32,199 bases of DNA from HB2-32-21 sp040235495 (GCA_040235495.1 JBECKV010000064.1:1-32199), one strand, 5' to 3'; shown: positions 1 through 7,097, counted from the stretch's first letter. Numbers and translations: made by a program. Notes: generated by a model not told the origin, from the sequence alone.

Positions 1-1634
1 ATGCCGGGCAGGGTCCAGGGCATGGCGCTGAAACGTATGCCCTGCAAGTCCTGATTCAGATAGGTGGGCCCGCTGTTGGCATAAATGTGGGAAGTGGCGT
101 AGACGGGCAAATCGTGGGCGTAGAAAAAATCCAGCGTCGGCTTGATGGAGCGTCCCTGGGCTGGCAGGGCCACCAGAAAAATCATGTCGATATCGTGGCG
201 ACGCCGGGGTTCGGACTCAATGTTTTTGCCAAGCGTGTGCTGAATTTTTCGTGCCCGCTCGGCGCTTTCGTCAAGCAACATACCCGGCTTAATGATTTTG
301 GTGAAGTCGGTCTGACTGAGTGCGTAGGGTGGTGTGTTGACCACTTTGCCACCGAGGCTGAGCCAGTGCTCGGCAAAGGCCTTCCGCGCCCGTTCACCCC
401 AGCCGGTGTCGGGGGTCATGACGTAGGCGGCCCGGCGCCCTTCCAGCCAGGCGCGTTCGGCCACCTGTTTGGCTTCATCGGCGATGGAAAGCCCAAACTG
501 AAACAGGTTGGCTGGTCTGGGGCTTGCCGATGCACCCGCGCCACCATTTTCTGCCTCGTCCAGATAATTGAGGCCGATAACCGGAATTGGCAGGCCAGGC
601 AACGCGCTCAGCGCGGCAAGGTTTTCCTTGCGCAGTGGGCCAATGGCCACCCGGGCGCCCTCGGCCACAGCCTGTTGATAGAGGTCGGGGGTGCTGCCGG
701 TGGTGGTGTCATAGATCTTGATCAACGGCGTCCCGCCGCTCTGGCTCAGGCTGTCATAGTAGACGGCAAGAAAACCATCGCGAATAACCCTGCCCGCCTC
801 GCCGTAATTCCCGGTCAGAGGTAATAACAGTGCGACCTGGTTGGGTGAGGCGGCACCGACGCTGACGATAATATCCAGATTGGCCGGCGGGTGGATACTG
901 GCGGGGTGCGTCGACCAGCGTTGCCGCCACTGGGCAATTTGATCCTGCTGCTGGCTGACATCGCCCAGACTGCGGGCAGCCAGAGCCAGTTGGTGCCAGC
1001 CCTGTATATCCGCGCCCTCCGCGCTCGAATTTTGCGAGCGCAGAGTAAGGCTGGGTGTGTGGCTCAGAATTTTCCAGATCTTGTCATGAATGCCCCTGAT
1101 GTCAGTGGCATCGCGGGAGAGTCGGGACAACGTTACATATTCGGTGATGGCCGCGCGGTCTTCTCCGAGCAGCGAGAATAGATCGCCTCGTTGGCGGCGC
1201 AGCTCAGTGTGCAGTTCGTTGGGTAAGGCCTCCAGCGCGGTTTCCAGGTTTGTTGCCGTAAGCAGATCCCGGGCCTGGAAATGCCTGTGTTGCGCCAGCA
1301 GCAACGGCGCGTAAAGGCTTGTGTACTGGCCCAGTGTTGTTCCCGAGAGTAGTCGGGTATCCACTGTTTTCAGAGTTTCCCCAACCTTAGCGGCCTGACC
1401 CAGAGCCTGATAGTAAGCGGCGGCATCGAGCAGATGGTGGGCGCGTTCCACGCCCGTGCTGTTGCCAGCGGCCTGCAAAGCGCGTTCAGCCTTTTGCTCT
1501 AACGAAGGTTCACTGGTGTATGCTTGGGACGCCGGCCCGGCGGGTCCCTGACATGCTGTCAGGAACAAAATTGCGAACAGCAAAGCGGTCAGAATTAGCG
1601 TGGTCGGTGCCTGGTCCGCGATTTTCAACTTCAC
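1..1634 (-). CDS. lpoA: LpoA, outer-membrane lipoprotein activator of PBP1a (3' end off the window)
   Basis: LpoA is an outer-membrane lipoprotein that reaches through the periplasm to stimulate the class A penicillin-binding protein PBP1a. The reading frame runs off the left edge, so about 544 codons are visible and roughly the last 60-80 residues of a normal-length protein are missing. The GTG start at 1634 gives a lipoprotein signal peptide with lipobox LTAC and acylated Cys28; the next residue is Gln, which fits outer-membrane sorting. An N-terminal TPR-like half is followed by a periplasmic-binding-protein-like half beginning near VALLLPLTGNYGEAG (around 790-830). Family segments IGPLRKENLAAL and LPVYATSHIYA are in the same frame, so no frameshift is apparent. 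The gene is divergent from rsmI, the arrangement also known in E. coli (yraM/yraL). Family assignment is firm; the start is the only in-frame one giving a good signal peptide. Confidence 0.93.
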   Translation of the reverse strand, partial: MKLKIADQAPTTLILTALLFAILFLTACQGPAGPASQAYTSEPSLEQKAERALQAAGNSTGVERAHHLLDAAAYYQALGQAAKVGETLKTVDTRLLSGTTLGQYTSLYAPLLLAQHRHFQARDLLTATNLETALEALPNELHTELRRQRGDLFSLLGEDRAAITEYVTLSRLSRDATDIRGIHDKIWKILSHTPSLTLRSQNSSAEGADIQGWHQLALAARSLGDVSQQQDQIAQWRQRWSTHPASIHPPANLDIIVSVGAASPNQVALLLPLTGNYGEAGRVIRDGFLAVYYDSLSQSGGTPLIKIYDTTTGSTPDLYQQAVAEGARVAIGPLRKENLAALSALPGLPIPVIGLNYLDEAENGGAGASASPRPANLFQFGLSIADEAKQVAERAWLEGRRAAYVMTPDTGWGERARKAFAEHWLSLGGKVVNTPPYALSQTDFTKIIKPGMLLDESAERARKIQHTLGKNIESEPRRRHDIDMIFLVALPAQGRSIKPTLDFFYAHDLPVYATSHIYANSGPTYLNQDLQGIRFSAMPWTLPG

Positions 1635-1656
1635 TTTATCAAGACTCTGTAATTCT

Positions 1657-2499
1657 ATGGCTGGAACACTGTACGTCGTGGCGACACCCATCGGTAACCC
1701 GCGGGACATGGTACCCCGCGCCCTGGAGATACTCCAGACGGTCGACCTGATTGCGGCGGAGGATACCCGCCGCAGCGGCCAGTTGCTCAGGCATTTTAAT
1801 ATTTCCCGCCCCCTGATTTCCTATCACGATCACAGTAATGAAAACAAAATTCGCAAGGTGCTGGAGGCTCTGGGCCGTGATGAACAGGTGGCGTTAATCA
1901 GCGATGCCGGGACACCTCTGATTTCAGACCCGGGTTATCGCCTGGTTCGCGAAGCTCAGGCGATCGGAGCAACGGTCAGTCCGGTGCCCGGCGCCTGTGC
2001 TGCCATGGCCGCCCTCAGTGTTGCCGGCCTGGCCAGCGATCGCTTTGTGTTTGAAGGCTTTTTGCCGGCTAAACAAAACCAGCGCCGCGCCGCGCTTGAA
2101 GCTCTGGTCAATGAGCCGCGCACACTGATTTTTTACGAAGCGCCCCACCGCATACAGGCGATGCTGAGTGATCTGTGTGAAATACTGGGCCCGGCGCGGG
2201 AAGTGGTGCTGGCGCGGGAGCTGACCAAGACCTACGAAACGGTAATAAAAACCGGCGTCTGTGAATTACTGGAGCGGGTAACTGAAGATGCCGATCAGCA
2301 GCGCGGTGAACTGGTGCTGGTGGTGCAGGGTTGCGCCGAGTCCGCCACCAGTGTTGACAGCCAGGAACAGGCTCGTGTTCTGTCGATTCTACTGGAGGAC
2401 CTGTCGGTCAAGCAGGCGGCGAATCTGGCGGCTAAAATTACCGGCGCTTCCCGCAACCAGCTTTATCAGCAGGCCCTGCAAATTAAAAATGATGCCTGA
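1657..2499 (+). CDS. rsmI: RsmI, 16S rRNA (cytidine-1402 2'-O)-methyltransferase
   Basis: RsmI uses S-adenosylmethionine to 2'-O-methylate C1402 in the decoding centre of 16S rRNA; RsmH, encoded further right, adds the N4-methyl group to the same nucleotide. The protein of 280 residues has the tetrapyrrole-methylase fold signatures: TPIGN near the start, AAEDTR, the ISDAGTPLISDPG loop, PVPGACAA and the LIFYEAPHRI segment, ending in the RsmI C-terminal helical domain. The frame is open from an upstream ATG at 1600, but that start would lie inside the divergent lpoA coding region. Homologues begin close to GTLYVVATPIGN, so ATG 1657 is preferred. No strong Shine-Dalgarno is seen before it. Pro follows PIGN where E. 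coli has Leu, a minor change. Confidence 0.95.
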   Translation: MAGTLYVVATPIGNPRDMVPRALEILQTVDLIAAEDTRRSGQLLRHFNISRPLISYHDHSNENKIRKVLEALGRDEQVALISDAGTPLISDPGYRLVREAQAIGATVSPVPGACAAMAALSVAGLASDRFVFEGFLPAKQNQRRAALEALVNEPRTLIFYEAPHRIQAMLSDLCEILGPAREVVLARELTKTYETVIKTGVCELLERVTEDADQQRGELVLVVQGCAESATSVDSQEQARVLSILLEDLSVKQAANLAAKITGASRNQLYQQALQIKNDA

Positions 2500-2549
2500 A
2501 GGGTAGTTCGCCAGACTATGACCGAAGCCCTGAACCCTTTAACCCTTTT
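2500..2549. other. Short convergent gap between rsmI and the dehalogenase
   Basis: Fifty bases separate the two convergent stop codons. The gap holds runs of CCCTTT and a T5 tract just before the dehalogenase stop, but no convincing hairpin that would make an intrinsic terminator. Confidence 0.5.
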
Positions 2550-3431
2550 TCAATCCAGAGTCTCCAGCCAGCTGGCGATGGCCTGGCCGATTTCATCGGG
2601 CGAATCCTCCTGAATAAAGTGGGTGCCCGTGACGGTCACTTCCGTTTGCGCCGGCCAGGAGCGGCAAAAATCTCTAGGGGCGCCGCGCAAAATAGCACCG
2701 GGGTCGGCGTTGATAAATAATTTTGGTATTTGACTCTGGCCTAACCACTCACCGTAGCTCTTGACGATGGCGACGACATCTTCCGGTTCGCCGTCGATAG
2801 GTATCTGCCGCGGCCAGGTCAATGTTGGGCGACGATCCTCGCCGGCATTGATAAAAGGCGCCCGGTAGTGGTTCATTTCCGTTTCATTCAACTTACGGAT
2901 GATGGCACCGGGCAGTACCTGCTCGATAAAAACATTGTCCTCCAGCACCATTTTTCCACCGGCGGGGGAGCGAAAGCCCTGAAAGACGGGTTTTATCACC
3001 GTCGGCCATTCGTCCCAGGTGAGCGGACGCACCACGGCCTCCATATAGGCGATACCTCTGACCGCATCGCGGTGTCGGTTGGCCCAGTCAAAACCCAGCG
3101 CCGAGCCCCAGTCGTGGATAACCAGGGTGACATTCCGTTCAACACCAAGGGCTGCCAGCAGGGCGTCGAGAAAGTCTCGGTGTTCGACAAAGCGGTATCT
3201 CTCCGGCCCGGAAGGCGATAACTTGTCGGAGTCGCCCATGCCGATCAAATCGGGAGCAATGCAACGCCCCATCTGTTCGCAGTAAGGTATGATATTGCGC
3301 CACAGGTAGGATGATGTCGGGTTGCCGTGGAGGAAGACAATGGGCTCGCCTTCACCCTCGTCCACGTAGCTCATGTCGTATCCGTTTACCGCCAGGCTTT
3401 TCTTTTGGTAGGACATTGCTTCTGCAATCAT
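2550..3431 (-). CDS. dhaA: Haloalkane dehalogenase, LinB/DhaA (HLD-II) type
   Basis: Haloalkane dehalogenases hydrolyse carbon-halogen bonds to an alcohol and halide. The 293-residue alpha/beta-hydrolase closely follows the LinB pattern known from memory. The whole catalytic pentad is visible: nucleophile Asp107 in HDWGSALGFDWA, general acid Glu131 in AYMEA, His271 in GTHFIQEDSPDEIG, and halide-stabilising Asn37 (HGNPTSSYLWRN) and Trp108. Each is one position below its LinB counterpart, so the enzyme should be active and of the HLD-II subfamily. ATG 3431 is preferred because AGAGG lies four bases upstream; GTG 3434 and ATG 3416 are in-frame alternatives. It is monocistronic, convergent with rsmI and divergent from tesB. 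The natural substrate cannot be read from sequence, and many marine bacteria carry such enzymes without known haloalkane growth. The symbol denotes the family only. Confidence 0.92.
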   Translation of the reverse strand: MIAEAMSYQKKSLAVNGYDMSYVDEGEGEPIVFLHGNPTSSYLWRNIIPYCEQMGRCIAPDLIGMGDSDKLSPSGPERYRFVEHRDFLDALLAALGVERNVTLVIHDWGSALGFDWANRHRDAVRGIAYMEAVVRPLTWDEWPTVIKPVFQGFRSPAGGKMVLEDNVFIEQVLPGAIIRKLNETEMNHYRAPFINAGEDRRPTLTWPRQIPIDGEPEDVVAIVKSYGEWLGQSQIPKLFINADPGAILRGAPRDFCRSWPAQTEVTVTGTHFIQEDSPDEIGQAIASWLETLD

Positions 3432-3536
3432 CACACCTCTCCAGGTCTGGAGTTATTGTTTGCCGTGTTGAAGTCGTCTGATATCGGGCCGGCGTTCTGT
3501 TCGAATGAGTATAGTGAAGCGCGAATAAGGTTGCCT

Positions 3537-4400
3537 ATGACAATTGAAGAACTCATCGCTCTGTTATCTCTTGAGCGTCTGGAAGCGAATCTGTTCCGCG
3601 GCCAGAATCAGGATATCGGCTCGCCCAGTATTTTTGGTGGCCAGGTGCTGGCCCAGGCCATGGCGGCGGCCAGTGCAACGGTGGAGGGGCGCGGCGTTCA
3701 TTCCCTGCACAGCTATTTTCTGCGCGCCGGGGACAAGGCCAAGCCGGTGGTTTACGAGGTCGACCGGATTCGCGATGGTGGCACCTTCGCCACCCGCCGG
3801 GTGGTAGCGATTCAAAATGGCAAGGCGATATTTACCGCCGCTATTTCCTATCAGGTTGCCGAGCAGGGCTTTGATCACCAGTGCGCCGCGCCCGAGGCGC
3901 CGCCCCCGGAGGAGTTGAAATCCGATCAGGACTATCGGGTGGCGCTGGCTCATCTGCTGCCCGAGGATCAACGGGAGTTTTTTGCCCGCGAGCGCCCGGT
4001 CGAATTGCGCCCGGTGGCGCCCGAAGTGTTTTATTCCGACGACAGCGGGCCGCCCGAGCAGATGCTCTGGATGCGAGCGGTGGGAGCAATGCCGGATAAC
4101 CCCGACTTGCACCAGGCGGTGCTCGCCTACGCCTCGGACTTTTATTTGATCGGTGCGTCCCTGAAACCCCACGGCGTCAAATTTTTTACCGGTGAAGTGC
4201 AGTCGGCCAGTCTCGACCACGCCATGTGGTTCCATCGTCCCTTTCGAGCCGACCAGTGGTTGCTCTATGTGATGGATAGCCCCTCGGCCGCACAGGCGCG
4301 GGGGCTCAACTCGGGCAGGATTTATAGTCGCGACGGCGCGCTGGTGGCCTCCTGCATGCAGGAAGGTCTGATCCGTTCGATTAATGGCAAATCCGCATAA
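3537..4400 (+). CDS. tesB: Acyl-CoA thioesterase II (TesB family)
   Basis: TesB hydrolyses medium- and long-chain acyl-CoA to free fatty acid and CoA in the cytoplasm. The 287-residue protein is a double hotdog of the usual length (286 in E. coli). The first hotdog contains IFGGQVLAQA and VHSLHSYFLRAG; the second contains YASDFYLI, DHAMWFHRPF and CMQEGLIR. The catalytic set of E. coli TesB (Asp204, Thr228, Gln278) maps to Asp201, Ser225 and Gln275 at a constant offset of three, with Ser replacing Thr. The frame is open upstream to 3327, but that part lies over the divergent dehalogenase, and ATG 3537 matches the family start with AAGG eight bases before it. The gene ends directly at a strong terminator, so it is probably transcribed alone. 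Confidence 0.93.
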   Translation: MTIEELIALLSLERLEANLFRGQNQDIGSPSIFGGQVLAQAMAAASATVEGRGVHSLHSYFLRAGDKAKPVVYEVDRIRDGGTFATRRVVAIQNGKAIFTAAISYQVAEQGFDHQCAAPEAPPPEELKSDQDYRVALAHLLPEDQREFFARERPVELRPVAPEVFYSDDSGPPEQMLWMRAVGAMPDNPDLHQAVLAYASDFYLIGASLKPHGVKFFTGEVQSASLDHAMWFHRPFRADQWLLYVMDSPSAAQARGLNSGRIYSRDGALVASCMQEGLIRSINGKSA

Positions 4401-4401
4401 A

Positions 4402-4440
4402 AAAACCGGCGTCATTAACAACGCCGGTTTTCTGGTTTTT
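4402..4440. terminator. Bidirectional intrinsic terminator between tesB and the phosphotriesterase gene
   Basis: A perfect 11-bp stem (arms 4402-4412 and 4421-4431, core ACCGGCGT/ACGCCGGT) encloses an 8-base loop. On the plus strand it runs into TTTTCTGGTTTTT; on the minus strand the A tract at 4399-4405 becomes a U run. It starts two bases after the tesB stop and lies 3' of the convergent phosphotriesterase gene, so it can serve both. Confidence 0.92.
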
Positions 4441-4464
4441 GCCGGTTCGGGTGAGTGACGCCGG

Positions 4465-5412
4465 TCAATAACCACCGGAACTTGAGAAGACCCTTTTCGG
4501 GTTGGTCACCATCATGGTGTCGATATCCTTCTGGCTGACACCGGCGGCGGCCAGAGCCGGCAGTACGTCGCGGGGCACATGCTCGTAGCACCAGTTGGGC
4601 GCGAATTTCTCGATGTATTCGCCGTCGAAGAAATCCTGGAAGCTACAGGAGTCGTGAGAGATCACCATTTGTCCGGCGTAGCCTTTTGCGCACAGCGTAG
4701 CGACGGTTTTGACCCGATCATCGGTGGGCAGGAAGGCCTCCAGGCCGAAGCGATCCATACCGATAAAACAACCGCTGGCAAGGATGCCTTGCAGATAATC
4801 GATATCGGTGGAGTCGCCGAGATGGCCGATTACCACCCGGCTCATGTCGACGCCGAATTCCTTGAAGGTGCTGACCTGATCCCTGGCCGAGGTATTGGCC
4901 ACGGTAGTATGCGTGGATATGGGCGTGCCGGTTTCCCGGTGGGCCAGGGCAGCGGCCTTCAGCAGTTTTTTGTTGAAGGTATCGACGCCGGTGTGATCGG
5001 TGGCGCACTTGATGATGCCCGCTTTGACGCCGGTATCGAGAATGCCCCGGGTGATGTCGCGAATCATGTATTTGGACAGGTACTCCGCATCCCAGCCGTG
5101 CATCCAGGGTTCTTCGGTCCAGTAGAATCCGGTGGGGCATATCACATTGACGCCGGTGGCCTCGGAGACAGCCCGAATCGAGTGTATATCCCGGCCCAGA
5201 TTGATCGGAGTCAGATCGACAATGGTCTTGACCCCGCGCGCCTTGGCCGCGTTCAGCGACCGGACGGCTTTGGGGACCTCCTTCTCGATATCCACGTAGT
5301 CGTCATAATTGGAACGCATGTCCCAGTCGGCGATGATGATGTGTTCGTGCATCAGGCACATGCCGATGTCATCGACATCGATGCGGCCGAGTGCGGTTTC
5401 TACTTGTGGCAT
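4465..5412 (-). CDS. Phosphotriesterase-family metal-dependent hydrolase (PTE/PLL-like)
   Basis: The 315-residue protein is an amidohydrolase-superfamily (beta/alpha)8 barrel of the phosphotriesterase family. The binuclear metal site is complete: His22 and His24 (MHEHI), Lys135 in GIIKCATD as the likely carbamylated bridging lysine, His168 in STHTTV, His197 in VIGHLGD, and Asp254 in VISHDSC. It should therefore be catalytically competent. The family includes phosphotriesterases, lactonases that cleave acyl-homoserine lactones, and many enzymes of unknown substrate; the sequence does not choose among them, so no symbol is given. ATG 5412 is preferred over an upstream start at 5430 because AAGGAG lies six bases ahead. 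The gene stands alone between the tesB terminator and rnpB. Family call is firm, substrate unknown. Confidence 0.88.
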   Translation of the reverse strand: MPQVETALGRIDVDDIGMCLMHEHIIIADWDMRSNYDDYVDIEKEVPKAVRSLNAAKARGVKTIVDLTPINLGRDIHSIRAVSEATGVNVICPTGFYWTEEPWMHGWDAEYLSKYMIRDITRGILDTGVKAGIIKCATDHTGVDTFNKKLLKAAALAHRETGTPISTHTTVANTSARDQVSTFKEFGVDMSRVVIGHLGDSTDIDYLQGILASGCFIGMDRFGLEAFLPTDDRVKTVATLCAKGYAGQMVISHDSCSFQDFFDGEYIEKFAPNWCYEHVPRDVLPALAAAGVSQKDIDTMMVTNPKRVFSSSGGY

Positions 5413-5424
5413 GGGTACTCCTTC

Positions 5425-5463
5425 AGTCAATGGTTTAAGTCAACGGTTTTAGTCATGGTTGTG
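5425..5463. repeat. Three imperfect 13-bp tandem repeats upstream of the phosphotriesterase gene
   Basis: Units at 5425-5437 (AGTCAATGGTTTA), 5438-5450 (AGTCAACGGTTTT) and 5451-5463 (AGTCATGGTTGTG) follow each other just 5' of the phosphotriesterase start. On the minus strand the first two contain TTGACT. They lie too close to the start codon to be -35 boxes for it, so an operator or a chance duplication is more likely. Confidence 0.55.
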
Positions 5464-5684
5464 GTTGGTTGTAGCCAATGGAGGTGGCTGGCCATGGTCA
5501 GTGGTGGTTTGAGTGATGCCAGGGGCCGGCCCGATGGTGATTCGACTCCTCGTGGCGGCCTTGTTATTTTTTCATGGTGCCGACGCTGTGTCGGTCGATG
5601 GTAGTGGATTTTCAGGGGTCGGGAAAGCGTCGGGTGGGTTTGACGCGCTCAGCGAGCCGGGCCGTTCGTGATAAGCTTGGCGCC
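5464..5684. other. Non-coding stretch between the phosphotriesterase gene and rnpB
   Basis: About 220 bases with no supported gene. It is rich in GGTTG and ATGG motifs and holds a small stem at 5580-5594 (CCGAC/GTCGG, 5-base loop). The promoter of the phosphotriesterase gene should lie here on the minus strand, but no convincing -35/-10 pair was found. Its right end holds the rnpB promoter. Confidence 0.5.
5669..5677 (+). promoter_or_regulatory. Candidate extended -10 element of rnpB
   Basis: TGATAAGCT reads as TG-N-TAAGCT, an extended -10 element. It ends seven bases before G5685, where the rnpB P1 helix begins, which is the spacing expected for a transcription start there. No good -35 hexamer is seen 17 bases upstream. 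Confidence 0.4.
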
Positions 5685-6060
5685 GGGAGTCGGCTGAACA
5701 GTCGCTATCGTCGATACTCGAATTTTCCGTCATGGGTATTCGGGGTCGCGGTAGAGGAAAGTCCGGGCTCCGCAGGGCAGAGTGCCAGGTAACGCCTGGG
5801 GGGCGTGAGCCCACGGAAAGTGCCGCAGAAAATATACCGCCTAAGCAGCTCGCTGCCGGTAAGGGTGAAATGGTGCGGTAAGAGCGCACCGCACAGCTGG
5901 TAACAGATGTGGCAGGGCAAACCCCACTCGGAGCAAGACCAAATAGGAATCCCATGGTGCGGCCCGTACCGGATTCGGGTAGGTCGCTCGAGGTGTGTGG
6001 CGACACGCATCCCAGATGAATGACTGTTCTCGACAGAACCCGGCTTACAGGTCGACTCCC
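5685..6060 (+). ncRNA. rnpB: RNase P RNA, bacterial type A
   Basis: This is the catalytic RNA of RNase P, which with RnpA removes 5' leaders from tRNA precursors. Hallmarks in order are the GAGGAAAGTCCGGGCT core at 5754-5769, GCAGGGCAGAGTGCCAGGTAA, a block ending GGTAAGGGTGAAA, GGTAAGAGCGCACCGC, the GAGCAAGACCAAATAGG segment near 5930, and CAGAACCCGGCTTACAG near the 3' end. The 5' GGGAGTCGGCTG pairs with the 3' terminal CAGGTCGACTCCC as helix P1, which fixes both ends, and six T residues follow at 6061-6066. Length (about 376 nt) is normal. Open frames over this segment on either strand are spurious. rnpB just upstream of mraZ is usual in Pseudomonas relatives. Confidence 0.97.
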
Positions 6061-6099
6061 TTTTTTACATATTCCTCCTGTCAACTCCTTGGTGCGCAA

Positions 6100-6126
6100 C
6101 CGGGCTGGCTGTAGGTAACAGCCCGG
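6100..6126. repeat. Inverted repeat downstream of rnpB
   Basis: An 8-bp perfect stem, CCGGGCTG (6100-6107) with CAGCCCGG (6119-6126), encloses an 11-base loop. No T run follows, so it is not a standard intrinsic terminator. It may protect the 3' end of, or slow read-through from, rnpB. Confidence 0.5.
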
Positions 6127-6520
6127 CGACGCAATGACGTCCTCATTTCATTTTGTTGTCCGTGTTTGTCCGGGCCATCACCACTGCCTCGTTTCCGGCT
6201 TGTCCGGCCCCGTGATCGCCGCCGCCCGAATCGTGGCGCAATGCCTTGCTCTCGTTAAAGGGTATGCGAACAGGGTATACGCCAGCACTGGCCTGATTGA
6301 TTAAAAATTGACCAATTAGGCCCAGTTATTCTGATTAGAGCCTAAAAATAATATTTATATTAGAAACTAATCTTCTTTTTAATTTTCTACATTAACTTTC
6401 AATGGTATGGCGGCGTAAATTTTAAGGATTCGTGATTCACTCAATCTTGTCATAGGTGTATTTGCCGGCAGATCACTACATTTTAGCGCCATTTCGCTTC
6501 AACACGCGCGAGACCCTCCC
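6127..6520. other. Long leader between rnpB and the dcw promoter, with an AT-rich tract
   Basis: Nearly 400 bases contain no supported gene. A 56-codon open frame (6134-6304) lacks a ribosome-binding site and resembles nothing known. From about 6290 to 6440 base composition switches sharply to AT-rich in an otherwise GC-rich window. That tract contains two palindromes of form TTAG-N3-CTAA (6335-6345 and 6360-6370), whose centres are 25 bp apart. It looks like a regulatory or nucleoid-protein region upstream of the dcw operon. Confidence 0.5.
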
Positions 6521-6548
6521 TTGACTGCCATTGGAATGGCAATATAGT
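6521..6548 (+). promoter_or_regulatory. Sigma-70-type promoter of the dcw cluster (Pmra)
   Basis: TTGACT (6521-6526) and TATAGT (6543-6548) are separated by 16 bp, close to consensus on both sides. Transcription would begin near 6555, about 70 bases before the mraZ start codon. Position and strength fit the main promoter of the division and cell-wall cluster. Confidence 0.65.
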
Positions 6549-6556
6549 GTCGGTTT

Positions 6557-6582
6557 GTGGGAAAAAGTGGCATGGAGTGTTG
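6557..6582 (+). promoter_or_regulatory. Candidate MraZ operator (TGGGN-type boxes)
   Basis: MraZ is known to bind TGGGN direct repeats spaced by 5 bp ahead of its own gene. Here TGGGA (6558), TGGCA (6568) and TGTTG (6578) recur exactly every 10 bp just past the promoter. The first fits the consensus, the second has one mismatch and the third is degenerate. Binding would cover the predicted transcription start and allow autorepression. Confidence 0.45.
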
Positions 6583-6623
6583 TTTTCGCACTAGAACGCT
6601 CCCAAAACAACAATGAGGCGCCA

Positions 6624-7097
6624 GTGTTCCGAGGCAGCAGCGAGATCAATGTCGATGCCAAAGGCCGTATGGCGATGCCGGCGCGCTACCGCGACTTGCT
6701 GGCGGAGCATTGTGGTGGTCAGCTGGTGGTCACGGTTGGCGCCGACCTCAATATGGGGGTCGGCGACAAGTACCTGTTCATCTACCCCGCGCCCCGATGG
6801 CAGATAGTCGAAGCCGAGGTGCGCGATCTCGCTTCTTTCGACAGTTTCGCGCAACGCTTGCGGCAGTTTTTTGTCGGTCATGCGCGTGATGTGGAGGTGG
6901 ACGGTAGCGGACGTATTTTAATTCCACCGGAACTCCGAGACTACGCGCTATTGGATAAGAAAGTCACCCTGGTGGGTCAGATTGACCGGTTTGAATTGTG
7001 GGATACGGCTGCCTGGAACCGAAAACGCGAAGAATGGCTGACGACGCCCGTGGACCCGGCGGCGATTTCGGAGCAGGTTCGTGCCTTGCGCCTATGA
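6624..7097 (+). CDS. mraZ: MraZ, transcriptional regulator of the dcw cluster
   Basis: MraZ is an AbrB/SpoVT-like DNA-binding protein that represses its own operon. The GTG start at 6624 gives 157 residues (152 in E. coli) beginning VFRGSSEINVDAKGRM, matching the family start; GAGG lies five bases upstream. A frame open from 6531 is longer but would run through the promoter. The two DxxGR repeats that define the double swapped-hairpin fold are present (VDAKGRM and VDGSGRI), followed by VTLVGQIDRFELWD. A few extra residues lie between the domains (NMGVGDKY). It is the first gene of the cluster; the gap to rsmH is 30 bp. Confidence 0.95.
   Translation: MFRGSSEINVDAKGRMAMPARYRDLLAEHCGGQLVVTVGADLNMGVGDKYLFIYPAPRWQIVEAEVRDLASFDSFAQRLRQFFVGHARDVEVDGSGRILIPPELRDYALLDKKVTLVGQIDRFELWDTAAWNRKREEWLTTPVDPAAISEQVRALRL

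Noticed and set aside
87..824. A 245-codon open frame on the plus strand over the left end
   Set aside because: It is the exact antisense register of lpoA, whose minus-strand translation matches the LpoA family throughout.
3564..4475. A 303-codon minus-strand open frame across tesB
   Set aside because: It lies antisense to a complete TesB gene with intact catalytic residues, runs through the terminator, and resembles no known protein.
4579..5604. A 341-codon plus-strand frame opposite the phosphotriesterase gene
   Set aside because: It is antisense to a gene with all metal ligands conserved and reads on into non-coding sequence.
5572..6099. Open frames of 175 and 101 codons over 5572-6099
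   Set aside because: They cover rnpB, whose conserved RNA core and pairing ends explain the segment.
6134..6304. A 56-codon open frame downstream of rnpB
   Set aside because: There is no ribosome-binding site, no recognisable product and a sharp composition change at its end; chance is more likely.
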